Translations under genes and position numbers: made by a program | Shown here: in pieces, positions 48,196 to 58,781 of the stretch | Layout: each line of letters begins with the position of its first letter | Position numbering within the stretch: position 1 is the first letter of the stretch | The notes under the pieces: generated by a model | Database searches by the model: none | The model's input: the letters and a program-made list of their open reading frames with translations, nothing else | Told to the model about the DNA's origin: nothing | Assembly (NCBI GenBank): GCA_036675505.1 | Contig: JAKFEW010000105.1 | Span: 60,311-124,310, forward strand | Source of the DNA: JAKFEW01 sp036675505 | GTDB taxonomy: Bacteria; Cyanobacteriota; Sericytochromatia; S15B-MN24; JAQBPE01 | Direction: 5' to 3' | Length of the DNA stretch: 64,000 nt

Positions 48196-48534
48196 GCCGG
48201 CAAGCGCGATTTGAGGCAAGCGCCTGCCCCACGGCCCTGGTCGGGGGGTCAGGGCGGTGATCCCGCCGCTCCGACCACTACGCCGATCGCCCCAAGCCAT
48301 GTCTCGACCAGGTGCGACTCCGTCGGCACGATCGCCTTCTCGCGCGGCCTCCCGCTCTGAGGAACGATCCTCGGGCTGTACCACGGCCGCGAGCCGCTGG
48401 TCGACTACGGGCTGCGCGCCTGGGGCCTCGCCGCGACCTAATGACCCACAATCGATAGTAGGTCAATTCAAGTCATGGCAATAGACTGAAGTGGTGCCCT
48501 TCTGCAGATGCCACGGCCATCGAGGTCCGCTCAA
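48196..48534. other. Intergenic region with possible gene remnant
   Basis: This 339-base stretch separates divergent genes. TCCCGCCGCTCCGAC (near 48261-48275) equals the core of the repeat family found at 54.5-61.4 kb, but the flanking hairpin is missing. Around 48363-48441 one frame reads LGLYHGREPLVDYGLRAWGL and ends in TAA, possibly a gene remnant. GAGGT before 48535 is the ribosome site of the next gene. No clear promoter was found. Confidence 0.3.
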
Positions 48535-49647
48535 ATGAAACGATTGCTTCGCCTATTTGCGCCGCTGGTCATCCCTTTGCTGTTGCTGGGCACCCCGGCC
48601 GAAGCCGACCAGCGGATCCGGGTGGCGTTTCTCAACCCGCTGCCGAGCCACCAGTTCTGGAAGGAGGTCAGCGCCTCGATGAAGGCCGCCAGCCACGACC
48701 TGGACATGAGCCTGACCGACTACGCCTCGCCGCACTGGCCGGCCGAGTCAGCGGCCTTCTTGCGCGCGCTCTTGAACAGTCCTCAGCGTCCTGACTATCT
48801 GGTCATCTCCAACATGAACGGTGCGGCGCCTGCCTTGCTTCAAGTCGCGGAAGACGCGAAGGTTCCGACCCTGATCGTCGACGCTGGCTTGCTCGACCAG
48901 GATCAGCAGGCTCTGGGGGGGCCGCGGCAGCGTTTCAAGTACTGGATCGGCCAGCTCCTGCCGAATAACGTCAAGGGCGGAGCCGACCTGGCGAACGCTT
49001 TGGTTCAGCAAGCGCGCCAAAAGGGCCTGATGGCTGAAGACGGGAAGATCCAAATGATAGCCCTCGGAGGGCGGGCGATCGACTACGCCGGAGCCGAGCG
49101 CCCCAAGGGCCTGCGCCAGGCCGTGCTGGCGCACCGGGACGTGGAGTTGCTGCAACTCGTCGACACGGATTGGAGCGCGGAGCAGGGAGCATACAAGACC
49201 CAGGGCCTGTTGGGGCGCTACCCCGAGGTCAAGGTGATCTGGGCGGTCAACAGCCGCACAGCCCAGGGTGCCATCGAGGGAGTCAAACGGCGGGGCCTCG
49301 CCCCAGGGACGGACGTGCTCGTTGGGGGCATCGACTGGACCTTCCAAGCGCAGGAGGCGGTTCGCCAGGGGCGGCAGGCGGTGGCGGTCGGGGGACATTC
49401 CACGGTCGGTGGGTGGGCCATGGTTCTTTTGCACGACTACGACCGAGGGCGAGATTTCGCGCGTGAAAGGCTGACATGGTCGATCGAATTGGCCACCTTT
49501 ACCCGGGAAACCGCCTCCCTATATCCCGTCACCTTCACGGGGAAAAACTGGGAGCAGATTGATTATCGGACTTATTCCACGTTCTACCATCCGGACATGC
49601 CGCGATACGACTTCTCGATAAATACGATCTATCGCCACCTCCATTAA
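48535..49647 (+). CDS. Periplasmic sugar-binding-type protein, partner of the adjacent kinase
   Basis: ATG 48535 (MKRLLRLFAPLVIPLLL) with GAGGT upstream is preferred to ATG 48508. A Sec signal ends near EADQR. The 370-residue product has the type I periplasmic fold of RbsB/LacI-like binding proteins: RVAFLNPLPSHQFWKEVSASM, PDYLVISNMNGAAPALLQVAE, VPTLIVDAG, KVIWAVNSRTAQGAIEGVKRR, VLVGGIDWT. No transport genes adjoin it. The next gene, 13 bases on, is a periplasmic-sensor histidine kinase, so it probably acts as a ligand-sensing co-receptor, as LuxP or TorT do, rather than in uptake. Confidence 0.9.
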   Translation: MKRLLRLFAPLVIPLLLLGTPAEADQRIRVAFLNPLPSHQFWKEVSASMKAASHDLDMSLTDYASPHWPAESAAFLRALLNSPQRPDYLVISNMNGAAPALLQVAEDAKVPTLIVDAGLLDQDQQALGGPRQRFKYWIGQLLPNNVKGGADLANALVQQARQKGLMAEDGKIQMIALGGRAIDYAGAERPKGLRQAVLAHRDVELLQLVDTDWSAEQGAYKTQGLLGRYPEVKVIWAVNSRTAQGAIEGVKRRGLAPGTDVLVGGIDWTFQAQEAVRQGRQAVAVGGHSTVGGWAMVLLHDYDRGRDFARERLTWSIELATFTRETASLYPVTFTGKNWEQIDYRTYSTFYHPDMPRYDFSINTIYRHLH

Positions 49648-49660
49648 TAGGCGGGGAAGC

Positions 49661-51166
49661 ATGATTTCGAACGGCCGAAGCCATTTCCATTTCCACATAC
49701 GAGACTCTCTGGTCTACAGGGTCATCGTCTTCATCCTGCTGGGGGTGATCGGGTTCACCGTGATGACGACCACGATCGCACTGGTCGTGTCCCACCAGCG
49801 CGGGATCGCCGCCATCGAGCAGCGCGTAGCCCAGATCGAGGTGACGTACAAGAACAGCCTCGCCAACGACCTCTGGTCATTCGACCGAGATGCGGTTCAG
49901 ACGCAGTTAAGCGGCATGCTGAACATCCCCGAGGTTCGCTACGTCAATCTGGCGACCTCGCTCAGCGAAGCTTTCGTCGCCGGCTCGCCGCCCCCCGCAG
50001 ACAAGGCGATCACCCGGTCTTTTCCAATTTACCGCCTGTCGAACGGCCGAAACGTCTACCTCGGCACCCTGGAGGTCCATGCGAGCAAGGCTGACGTCCT
50101 CACGGAGCTGAGGCTGCGCGCCTGGACGACGTTTGGCCTGGAAGCGGCCAGGACGCTTCTCATCGCCGTGCTAATCCTCTTGATCTTCCAGTGGCTGGTG
50201 ACCCGGCACCTGAACACCCTGGCTGCCTATGCACGTCGGCTGGATCTCGACAATCTGGATGAAAAGCTGGATTTGAAACGTGGAACATCCCGCAGGCATG
50301 ACGAGTTTGAACAGGTTGCCGAGGCCATCAACCAGATGCGCGTCACGTTGCTCGAGGACCTGGCCGAGCGGAAGCGCGCGGAAGAGGAGCGTGCTCGCCT
50401 GCTGGTGAGCGAGCAAAAGGTCCGCACGGAACTCGAGGCCGCCAGAAAGATCGACCAACTCCGGAGCTACTTCGTCAACTCCGTTTCCCACGATCTCAAA
50501 ACTCCCTTGACCTCGCTCATCGGGTTCGCCGAGTTCTTGGAGGATGAGCTCGGAGGTCCGTTGACCGACCAGCAACGGGATTTCGTGGAACAAATCAAGA
50601 AGAATGCCGAGCGGCAAGAGCAGCTGATCAACGATCTTCTCGACTATGCCCGCGTCGAAGCAGGAACCTTCGAACTGAGGTGCGCGGAGGCCGATTTGGC
50701 GGAGGTGATCCGCGAGATCTCCGACGGCTTCTTGCCTCAGGCCCTTGCAGCAAAGGTCTCGCTGAAGGTTACGCTCCAGCGTGCCCCCCTGAGGCTGAGG
50801 CTGGATCAGGAGCGGATCGAGCGCGTCCTCGCCAATCTTCTTTCGAATGCCGTCAAGTTCACTCCCCCCAAGGGGGTGATCGAGGTGCGGGCGTGCCGCC
50901 AGGAAGATCGTCTCCGCTGCGAAGTGTCGGATACCGGCCCCGGAATCGCGCCGGAGGATCAGCCGCAGCTCTTCCAGCGCTATTCTCAGCTCGAGAGCGG
51001 CAAGTTCCGCGGCGGGTTGGGGCTGGGCTTGAGCATATGCAAAACGATTGTCGAGGCCCACGGGGGAGCGATCGGGGTGGAGAGCGCGTTGGGGAAGGGC
51101 TCGACCTTTTGGTTCACGTTGCCGGGCCAGGCGCCCAGCGCCGCCGAAGGGCCATCCACGGCCTAA
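49661..51166 (+). CDS. Periplasmic-sensor histidine kinase, partner of the binding protein
   Basis: GGGGAAG precedes ATG 49661. The 501 residues have a membrane helix at about 20-44, a compact periplasmic domain at about 45-155 (IEVTYKNSLANDLWSFDRDA, resembling the short sensor of LuxQ/TorS-like and other Cache-poor kinases), a second helix at about 163-180, a HAMP-like linker and coiled coil to about 265. HisKA (His277 in NSVSHDLKTPLTSLIGFAEF) and HATPase_c (NAVKFTPPKG, DTGPGI, LFQRYSQ, GLGLGLS) follow. The preceding gene encodes its probable ligand-binding partner. No response regulator follows; the next gene is glyoxalase-like. Confidence 0.93.
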   Translation: MISNGRSHFHFHIRDSLVYRVIVFILLGVIGFTVMTTTIALVVSHQRGIAAIEQRVAQIEVTYKNSLANDLWSFDRDAVQTQLSGMLNIPEVRYVNLATSLSEAFVAGSPPPADKAITRSFPIYRLSNGRNVYLGTLEVHASKADVLTELRLRAWTTFGLEAARTLLIAVLILLIFQWLVTRHLNTLAAYARRLDLDNLDEKLDLKRGTSRRHDEFEQVAEAINQMRVTLLEDLAERKRAEEERARLLVSEQKVRTELEAARKIDQLRSYFVNSVSHDLKTPLTSLIGFAEFLEDELGGPLTDQQRDFVEQIKKNAERQEQLINDLLDYARVEAGTFELRCAEADLAEVIREISDGFLPQALAAKVSLKVTLQRAPLRLRLDQERIERVLANLLSNAVKFTPPKGVIEVRACRQEDRLRCEVSDTGPGIAPEDQPQLFQRYSQLESGKFRGGLGLGLSICKTIVEAHGGAIGVESALGKGSTFWFTLPGQAPSAAEGPSTA

Positions 51167-51193
51167 CAGGGTGCTGAAGTTCGACCGAGACGG

Positions 51194-51243
51194 CTGACAC
51201 GCATCGAACAAACGTGCTAGTATTTCGCGCCGCCCCCCCCCCC
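51194..51243 (+). promoter_or_regulatory. Promoter and C11 homopolymer upstream of the glyoxalase-like gene
   Basis: CTGACA (51194-51199), 18 bases and TAGTAT (51218-51223) form a plausible promoter. The predicted start near 51230 is followed at once by eleven C residues (51233-51243), ahead of the AAGGAGG ribosome site. A homopolymer at this place could vary in length. Confidence 0.5.
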
Positions 51244-51257
51244 AGCAAGGAGGATCC

Positions 51258-52028
51258 ATGTCCGCACCCGAAACCCTTCCCGGAACGCCCGCCACCGCGG
51301 GCACGCACTCGCCCGGCGTCTTCGTGTGGCACGAGTTCGTGGCCCCGAGCATCGATGCCGCGAAGGCCTTCTACACGCAGCTCTTCGGCTGGACCGTCAA
51401 GGAGATGAAGATGGGCGATGGCCCCGCGTACCACGAGATCTTCGCGGGCGAGAAGCCTGTCGGCGGGTTCTTCGCGCTCGACGGCGTGCCCGCGCACTGG
51501 AACGGCTACGTCTCCGTGCCCGACGTCGACCAGGCGGTCGCGAAGGTGACCGCGGGCGGTGGCGCCGTGCTCATGCCCCCCAAGGACGTCCCGAACGTCG
51601 GGCGCTTCGCGGCCGTGAAGGACGCCCAGGGCGCGGTGTTCTCCCTCTTCAAGAGCGCCCATGGCGATCCTGACACGGAAGTCATGCCGGTCTTCGGGGA
51701 GTTCTGCTGGGACTCGCTGAGCACCACCGACGTGGAGGCCGCCAAGGCCTTCTACGCGGGCGTGATCGGCTGGGAGGCCGGGGACGGCGTCTTCAAGATG
51801 GGCGAGAAGATGGAGGCATCCTTCGAGCAGGCCCCGCCGGGCGTCCCCGCCGCCTGGTTGACCCACGTCTTCGTCGAGGACATGGCCGCTACGCGCACCA
51901 AGGCCGAGGGCCTCGGCGCCAAGGTGTTGATGGCCGAAGTCCCGGCAGGGCCGTGGGGCTCGTTCGCCGTGATCCAGGATCCCGCAGGCGGCGTGATTTC
52001 GCTGTTCCAGCCCAACCAGGAGGGATAG
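51258..52028 (+). CDS. VOC (glyoxalase/bleomycin-resistance-like) protein, two domains
   Basis: AAGGAGG is seven bases before ATG 51258. The 256 residues are two tandem VOC modules: FVWHEFVAPSIDAAKAFYTQLFGW in module 1, FCWDSLSTTDVEAAKAFYAGVIGW in module 2, each followed by a PDVDQAV/VEDMAAT half and an FSLF/ISLF end strand with DAQGAVF or DPAGGVI. Such two-module proteins are annotated in many bacteria as hydroxylase or glyoxalase-like but are mostly untested. Metal ligands are partly degenerate. A symmetric terminator separates it from the convergent katG gene. Confidence 0.93.
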   Translation: MSAPETLPGTPATAGTHSPGVFVWHEFVAPSIDAAKAFYTQLFGWTVKEMKMGDGPAYHEIFAGEKPVGGFFALDGVPAHWNGYVSVPDVDQAVAKVTAGGGAVLMPPKDVPNVGRFAAVKDAQGAVFSLFKSAHGDPDTEVMPVFGEFCWDSLSTTDVEAAKAFYAGVIGWEAGDGVFKMGEKMEASFEQAPPGVPAAWLTHVFVEDMAATRTKAEGLGAKVLMAEVPAGPWGSFAVIQDPAGGVISLFQPNQEG

Positions 52029-52048
52029 CGCGAGCGTCGGTGTCGATG

Positions 52049-52074
52049 GGGGGCGCACTTCAGGTGGCGCCCCC
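52049..52074. terminator. Bidirectional hairpin between VOC gene and katG
   Basis: GGGGGCGC (52049-52056) and GCGCCCCC (52067-52074) are exact complements with a 10-base loop. The hairpin sits between convergent stop codons (52028 and 52086). No T-run is present, but the position fits a shared terminator. Confidence 0.65.
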
Positions 52075-52085
52075 GCTCGGCCCGA

Positions 52086-54317
<2,232 letters not shown>

Positions 54318-54400
54318 CGAATTACTTCTCCTATCACGGGGGCGGACCTGGGGAGGACGATCGATCCAAGAATCAAACCAGTTCTTGAACATTCATAGAT

Positions 54401-54431
54401 TTAGAATAGTTCTAGAATTTGACCTTGTCAA
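54401..54431 (-). promoter_or_regulatory. katG promoter overlapped by a PerR/Fur-family-like box
   Basis: On the minus strand TTGACA (54431-54426), an exact 17-base spacer and TATTCT (54408-54403) form a strong promoter about 80 bases before katG. The plus-strand 15-mer TTAGAATAGTTCTAG (54401-54415) matches the PerR consensus (TTATAAT-n-ATTATAA) at 11 of 14 defined bases, with an exact TAGAA-TAG-TTCTA core. It covers the -10, so binding would block transcription. Confidence 0.65.
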
Positions 54432-54541
54432 CGACGAGTTTTCGCTCCGGCGCCGACAGGAACCTCACCGGGAGCGAGCGCCTTCCCACCATCCCGAACC
54501 GCGGGCGTCGCACTGCTGAACGGTCGTCTGCAGTTTGATGA

Positions 54542-54684
54542 GTGGGGGGAACACCTGGGATAGCGCTCCCGCCGCTCCGACGGAGGGACACAAGGGCCGC
54601 CTTTCGGGGCGCCCCCTTTGTTTGCGGGTCTGGACGCCGTACGCGGTGGGGTCTGCTTTCTCCGACCGATTGAACCCACGCCCC
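54542..54684 (+). repeat. Structured repeat element, copy A
   Basis: A core (54542-54630) reads GTGGGGGG, an A-rich bit, CGCTCCCGCCGCTCCGAC, GGAGGGACACAAGG, then a hairpin (stem CGCC/GGCG extended by AAGGG/CCCTT with a bulge) and TTTGTTTGCGGGTC. Similarity to copy B continues for about 55 more bases, to TCTCCGACCGATTGAACCCA. It lies in the gap between katG and the SARP-like gene. Confidence 0.75.
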
Positions 54685-55001
54685 CTACACGCCATTGGCC
54701 TCGGCCAGCCGCCCACCTGGCGTGGAATGCCTGACCATGACCCGTGGCTTTCGCTCAGAGCAACCGCAAGCCCCCGGCAGGCGCTGGCCGGCCCGGCAAG
54801 CGAAGCGAGCCCGGGAACTATGAAGGCGCGAACGGCCATGATGACCTCGCCCAGGGTCGCCCTGGGAGTTGGTCCTCGCGCGCCATACGGGCGTCGAGTA
54901 GGCCGTGAGGCGCAAGTACGGTCACTTCGCAACTCTCAGATGATTCGGGAGTTTGGGACAAGTCGGGACTCTGCTGGGTAAACCTTGCTTGGAGCATCAA
55001 T
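54685..55001. other. Intergenic region before the SARP-like regulator
   Basis: This stretch contains a perfect 7-bp hairpin (CCCAGGG-TCG-CCCTGGG, about 54850-54866) without a T-run. The ribosome site GGAG (54991-54994) precedes TTG 55002. Short frames here are Arg/Pro/Gly-rich and not protein-like. No promoter could be set with confidence. Confidence 0.35.
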
Positions 55002-56717
55002 TTGTCAGTACACGAATCAGTCCTCTTACGCAGCCGAGCCCTTTACGAGGCGGGGCAGGAAGCCGAGGCCTGGCGGGTGCTGGCCGATTCGGGTGACAAC
55101 GACTTCGCGAAGCATGCGTTGGCGTGGGCCGAGCCGGACAGCGCGTTCGGCCACCTGCTGGCGGCTATCGTCGCCCGCCGCCAGGCGGCGTGGCGCGCCG
55201 CGCAGGAGCACCTGGCGGCCGGATGGGCGAAAGGAGGCGATGCGGCTAGCCGATATCGGATAGCCCTGGAGCGGGCGCATGACGCGCTGCAAGCGAACTG
55301 CCTCGATGAAGCCGAGCATTGGCTCGAAGCCTGCCCGAATGCGGAGGCGGCGAGCGGGGACCAGGTACGCGCGGCCTTCGTCGCCATGGTGATCGCCGGC
55401 GCACGGAGCGATTGGGGGGCGTGGCGCGGGCACCTGCGCCGCATCGCCGATTGGCCCGAGGGCCCGCCGGCGGTCGGCATGTTGCAGTGCTATGCCGCGA
55501 TGGAGAACGGGGCCTTCGAGCTCGACTTCTTCGACGCCCGGCAGGCCTTGAAGCTATTCGACGGGGTCTTGACCAGCGGTCGTTCGGACCAGCCCATGGT
55601 ACAGGCCTTCGCCGCCTTCGGTGCGGCAGTCGCGGCGGTCCATACAGGCACGGGGGACGCGAAGGCCTATCTCACCAGGGGGCAACGCGTGGCGTGGCCT
55701 GAAGACGCGGGCTGGGGTGAACTCGTGGCCGTTCGTGCGATGGAGTCGCAAGCCTTGCACCTCATCGGGGACGAGGCGGCTGCGATGCGCGCCTTCAAGC
55801 AGGCCTCCAACGAGCTCGTCCGCGGGGGCCGCCTCGACGGCGGCTCGTCGTTCTGGTTCTCGCTCTTCGTCGCCAACGAGGCCAGGCGGAGCAAGGACTT
55901 CGACCAGGCGCGCGCCTACCTCTCGATGGCCGCCCAGCGGCAAGCGGCCGAGCCCTATCAGCTGGCGGTCGCGGTGGCGACGGCGTGGCTCGACCTGGCG
56001 CGGGGCGACGCCTCTGCCGTCGGCCGGCGCTTCAGCGCATGGAGCGAGGACGGGCTAGACGTGTTTCCGGCGCTCGCGGTGGCGGCGCGGGTCGCCCGCG
56101 GTCTCGCCGCCCGACGAGCGGGCAAGGCGGCGGCCGCCCGCGAGGCGCTCACCCACGCCGCACCGCTCCTCGCGTACCGGCAGGGCCTGGCGCGGGAGGT
56201 CCCGGAGCTGGCGGCGGAGTGGGGTGCCGCCTTCGAGGCTTGCGGCCAGGCGGCGATCGCCGCCTGGCCGCAGCGGGCCCTCGCGTCCGAGCAGGGGCGA
56301 TCGCCGGCCGTGTTCGAAATCGAGCTGGTCGGCGCCTTCACCGTTCGTGCCGGAGGCCGCACGATTCGCCGGTGGCCGCGCCGGCGGATCTGCGGGTTGT
56401 TGGCCCTGCTCGCATTTCATCCGGAGGGCCTCACGGCGGACGAGCTCGCCGGCCGGCTGTGCCCGCATATGGGCGAAGCCGAGGCGAGCCACCAGATTCG
56501 AAACGCGTGGTCCAGCTGCCGCCGCCTGCTCGAGCCCGATTTGCCGGCCCGTGGCGCCTCCCGCTACCTCGTGCATGTGAACGGCTTATACCGCCTGATC
56601 AACTTCGCCGTCGACTGGACCTGGACGCTGTCCCAGGCTCGCGCGGGCGCGGTCCCGGACCCCGACGTCCTGGACGCCGTCGAGCCGGAATGGCGGACCT
56701 GGATGGCGCGAGCGTAG
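55002..56717 (+). CDS. TPR-like protein with C-terminal SARP/OmpR-type winged helix
   Basis: The start is TTG 55002 with GGAG seven bases upstream. Residues 1 to about 420 are helical pairs of TPR/BTAD-like character (AGQEAEAWRVLADSGDNDFA, HLAAGWAKGGDAASRYRIAL). Residues about 434-530 form a winged helix of the type at the start of SARP activators (FEIELVGAFTVRAGGRTIRR, WPRRRICGLLALLAFHPEGL, LAGRLCPHMGEAEASHQIRN, YLVHVNGLYRL). In SARPs this domain comes first and the TPR region follows; here the order is reversed. It is likely a DNA-binding regulator or a fused sensor-regulator. Its target is unknown; the EF-hand gene downstream is a candidate. Confidence 0.8.
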   Translation: MSVHESVLLRSRALYEAGQEAEAWRVLADSGDNDFAKHALAWAEPDSAFGHLLAAIVARRQAAWRAAQEHLAAGWAKGGDAASRYRIALERAHDALQANCLDEAEHWLEACPNAEAASGDQVRAAFVAMVIAGARSDWGAWRGHLRRIADWPEGPPAVGMLQCYAAMENGAFELDFFDARQALKLFDGVLTSGRSDQPMVQAFAAFGAAVAAVHTGTGDAKAYLTRGQRVAWPEDAGWGELVAVRAMESQALHLIGDEAAAMRAFKQASNELVRGGRLDGGSSFWFSLFVANEARRSKDFDQARAYLSMAAQRQAAEPYQLAVAVATAWLDLARGDASAVGRRFSAWSEDGLDVFPALAVAARVARGLAARRAGKAAAAREALTHAAPLLAYRQGLAREVPELAAEWGAAFEACGQAAIAAWPQRALASEQGRSPAVFEIELVGAFTVRAGGRTIRRWPRRRICGLLALLAFHPEGLTADELAGRLCPHMGEAEASHQIRNAWSSCRRLLEPDLPARGASRYLVHVNGLYRLINFAVDWTWTLSQARAGAVPDPDVLDAVEPEWRTWMARA

Positions 56718-56832
56718 GCCGCCCCCTTAAGCCGTGGGACAACCTGGGATAGCCGCCGGGCAGGATACCGGTGGCACGCGGGGTGCGTGCCGGCGCCCCA
56801 TCCCGGGCCATCGCAAGGAGGAGCAATTCCGT

Positions 56833-57729
56833 ATGCCGCTGAACCGACCCCTCACCTCGGTGGATCATGCCGAGATCTTGGCGGACGCGATCTTGATCAG
56901 GCGTCGCCCCGACCAGACCGCGTCGAAGGAAAGCCCTTTCAACCCCCACCACCTCCCCCGGGACGTGTTCGAGCGGAGCGACACGGACCAGAACGGTGAG
57001 CTCGATCGGGCCGAGCTGGTCGCGAAGTTGCTCACCGCGCCGAGTTCGGAGCTGAAGTACCGCGCCGGGAACCACGGCCCTCTTTACGGCCTCCTCAAGT
57101 ACGACGGCACGCCCCTCACCCCGCGCCAGGTTGCGGACCGACACGCGGCCGAGCTCGCGCAGGCGACCAAGGAGGCGGAAGCCGAGCGTGAGCGCGTGCG
57201 GCCCCGCACGGCTGGCCAAACGGCCCAGGGCGACCCGTTGATCAGCGTGGGGCCCATCTCGATCACGGCGCACGGGACCGAATACCGCGAGATCTTGACG
57301 GCGCTCCACGAGCGACGCAAGGCCCAGGCCTCGAATGGAGACGAGTCGATTTTCGTGGAGACCGCGCAGGGCTACGTCGAGGCCCGCTCCGCCGCCTTCG
57401 ATGTTCCGGGCGGCGCGCTGCCACGCTTCGGCGATGTGCTGACGCTGCTGCCGCCGACCGGCCAGAAGATCGAGGGCAAAGTCATCGGCGTCGCGCGCCG
57501 GGCGCAGGTCGGTGTTTCCCCGAACCCTTCCCCGAACGCGGCGACGGAACCCATCGTCATCAACATCACGCCCCCGCAAGCCCCGTCCCAGAATCCGTCG
57601 GTGATCGTCGCCCCGGCAGATCGTTCTTACCTCGATCAGCGCGCGAAGGCCAAGGACGCCGCCGACTTCACCAACACGATCCTGGAGGGCCTCGGAGACT
57701 ACTTCCGCAACCTCCCGGGCGGAGGTTGA
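56833..57729 (+). CDS. EF-hand protein of unknown function
   Basis: AAGGAGGAG precedes ATG 56833. The 298-residue product has no signal peptide. An EF-hand-like loop (SDTDQNGELDRAELV, about residues 47-61) is followed by a helix and beta-rich part (GPISITAHGTEYREILTALH, GYVEARSAAFDVPGGALPRF, VLTLLPPTGQKIEGKVIGVA). A Pro/Asn-rich linker and a C-terminal helix (FTNTILEGLGDYFRNLPG) close it. A single EF-hand usually needs pairing, so dimerisation or degeneration is possible. It sits 116 bases after the SARP-like gene. Confidence 0.75.
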   Translation: MPLNRPLTSVDHAEILADAILIRRRPDQTASKESPFNPHHLPRDVFERSDTDQNGELDRAELVAKLLTAPSSELKYRAGNHGPLYGLLKYDGTPLTPRQVADRHAAELAQATKEAEAERERVRPRTAGQTAQGDPLISVGPISITAHGTEYREILTALHERRKAQASNGDESIFVETAQGYVEARSAAFDVPGGALPRFGDVLTLLPPTGQKIEGKVIGVARRAQVGVSPNPSPNAATEPIVINITPPQAPSQNPSVIVAPADRSYLDQRAKAKDAADFTNTILEGLGDYFRNLPGGG

Positions 57730-57873
57730 ACCAAGAGGAAGTGTGCGAGCCGCCCATGCCGCCGGGCGTCCTGTCGATCGAGGCGTATCGCCTATGGGCC
57801 CGCGGCGCCTGACCACCGGGGCAGGAAGGCCTGATGGAACCATTCATCCCGGGATTGGCTCGATGGCGAGTTC

Positions 57874-58018
57874 GTGGGGGGAAACTCCGGAGAATCGCTC
57901 CCGACGCTCCGCCTGAGGGACACAAGGGCCGCCTTTATAGGCGGCCCCTTTGTTTTCGGGTTCTTGGGGCACCATCGATGGGGTTGGTTCGCTCCGACCG
58001 CTTGAACCCATGACCCCG
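57874..58018 (+). repeat. Structured repeat element, copy B
   Basis: GTGGGGGGAAACTCCGG, AGAATCGCTCCCGACGCTCC, GCCTGAGGGACACAAG and then a perfect hairpin GGGCCGCC (57926-57933)/GGCGGCCC (57940-57947), followed by CCTTTGTTTTCGGG. Downstream similarity to copy A runs on to about 58018. Upstream of the core, about 60 bases from 57822 also resemble the flank of copy C. The hairpin with its T-rich tail would stop transcription. The remaining part of the 57730-58128 gap has a 12-base palindrome AAGGGTACCCTT (58085-58096), near the start of the next gene. Confidence 0.75.
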
Positions 58019-58128
58019 AGCAGGGCGAGGGGCTCCGAACCGGCGAGTTCGCATGGTTCGGTCGTAAATCGTTCGTAACGCGCGAAGGGTACCCTTTCTG
58101 GTACGGCGAGCGACGGTAGGACGGCCCC

Positions 58129-58428
58129 ATGATCGAAGCCGAACGACGCCATGCGCGCCGTCGAGGCGCGCGGAAGGCGCGGCTCATGGGCTGCGAGCGC
58201 CTGGCTTCCGACGACCTTTTGGTCGACCTCGGCGACGATGAAACCGGGCGGCAGGGCTTCTACCTGTACCTGGCGAGCAACGTGCTGGCGGAGGCCGTCG
58301 GCTCCCGAGCTGACGCGCAGTTGCTCGCCGAGGTCGGGCTCGACCTCGCCGACTCGGGCGCCTGGGAGGCGAGCGCGCGGGCCTTCGATGACGACGTGGC
58401 GGCGTTCCTGGCGTTGGTCGAAGCCTGA
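58129..58428 (+). CDS. Small acidic hypothetical protein, 99 residues
   Basis: ATG 58129 has AGGAC upstream. The N-terminus is basic (ERRHARRRGARKARLM) and the rest is acidic and helical (DDLLVDLGDDETGRQGFYLY, LLAEVGLDLADSGAWEASAR). No known domain. It lies in the accessory stretch, followed closely by an acetyltransferase remnant. Confidence 0.5.
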   Translation: MIEAERRHARRRGARKARLMGCERLASDDLLVDLGDDETGRQGFYLYLASNVLAEAVGSRADAQLLAEVGLDLADSGAWEASARAFDDDVAAFLALVEA

Positions 58429-58436
58429 ACGACCGC

Positions 58437-58743
58437 ATGCGTGTTTTCGCCCCCGCCAACTACCCGCAGGTCGCCCCCCTGCTAGCAGGCTCGTCGTTCA
58501 ACGACCTGCTTGCCCGTGCCGTGCTCGAAGGCTGCGCCGGGGGCCGAGACGGTCGGCGCCCACCGCCTGTGGCTCGACGTGTTCGCGCACAACCAGCGCG
58601 CTCGGAGCCTCTACCTGTCGGAGGGATTCCGCGAAGAAGGCCTGCTCCGAGAATGCGTGCGAGGTTCTGACGGATACCTGTCACCTTTCCTCTTGGGCAT
58701 GCTCGAGGATGAGTACCGGGCAGGTCTGCTGTCACCAGGATAG
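58437..58743 (+). pseudogene. GNAT acetyltransferase remnant, two fragments in different frames
   Basis: Frame 1 from ATG 58437 gives MRVFAPANYPQVAPLLAGSS and FNDLLARAVLEG, resembling the N-terminus of a GNAT subgroup (xxxNLxxxAVLEGxxPG). After about 58545 the coding pattern moves to another frame reading AHRLWLDVFAHNQRARSLYL and SEGFREEGLLRE, the C-terminal motif B region of RimI-like GNATs, ending at TAG 58741-58743. The central acetyl-CoA loop (Q/RxxGxG/A) is missing. It is best explained as a deletion joining two GNAT genes or the ends of one. Confidence 0.6.
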
Positions 58744-58781
58744 GTGGAGGGGGTGTACGCCAGCAGAGACCACCTCATGCC

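Noticed and set aside
48241..48276. A fifth copy of the repeat element
   Set aside because: Only a 15-base match (TCCCGCCGCTCCGAC) with the wrong spacing to the G-run and no hairpin; chance match in GC-rich sequence is likely.
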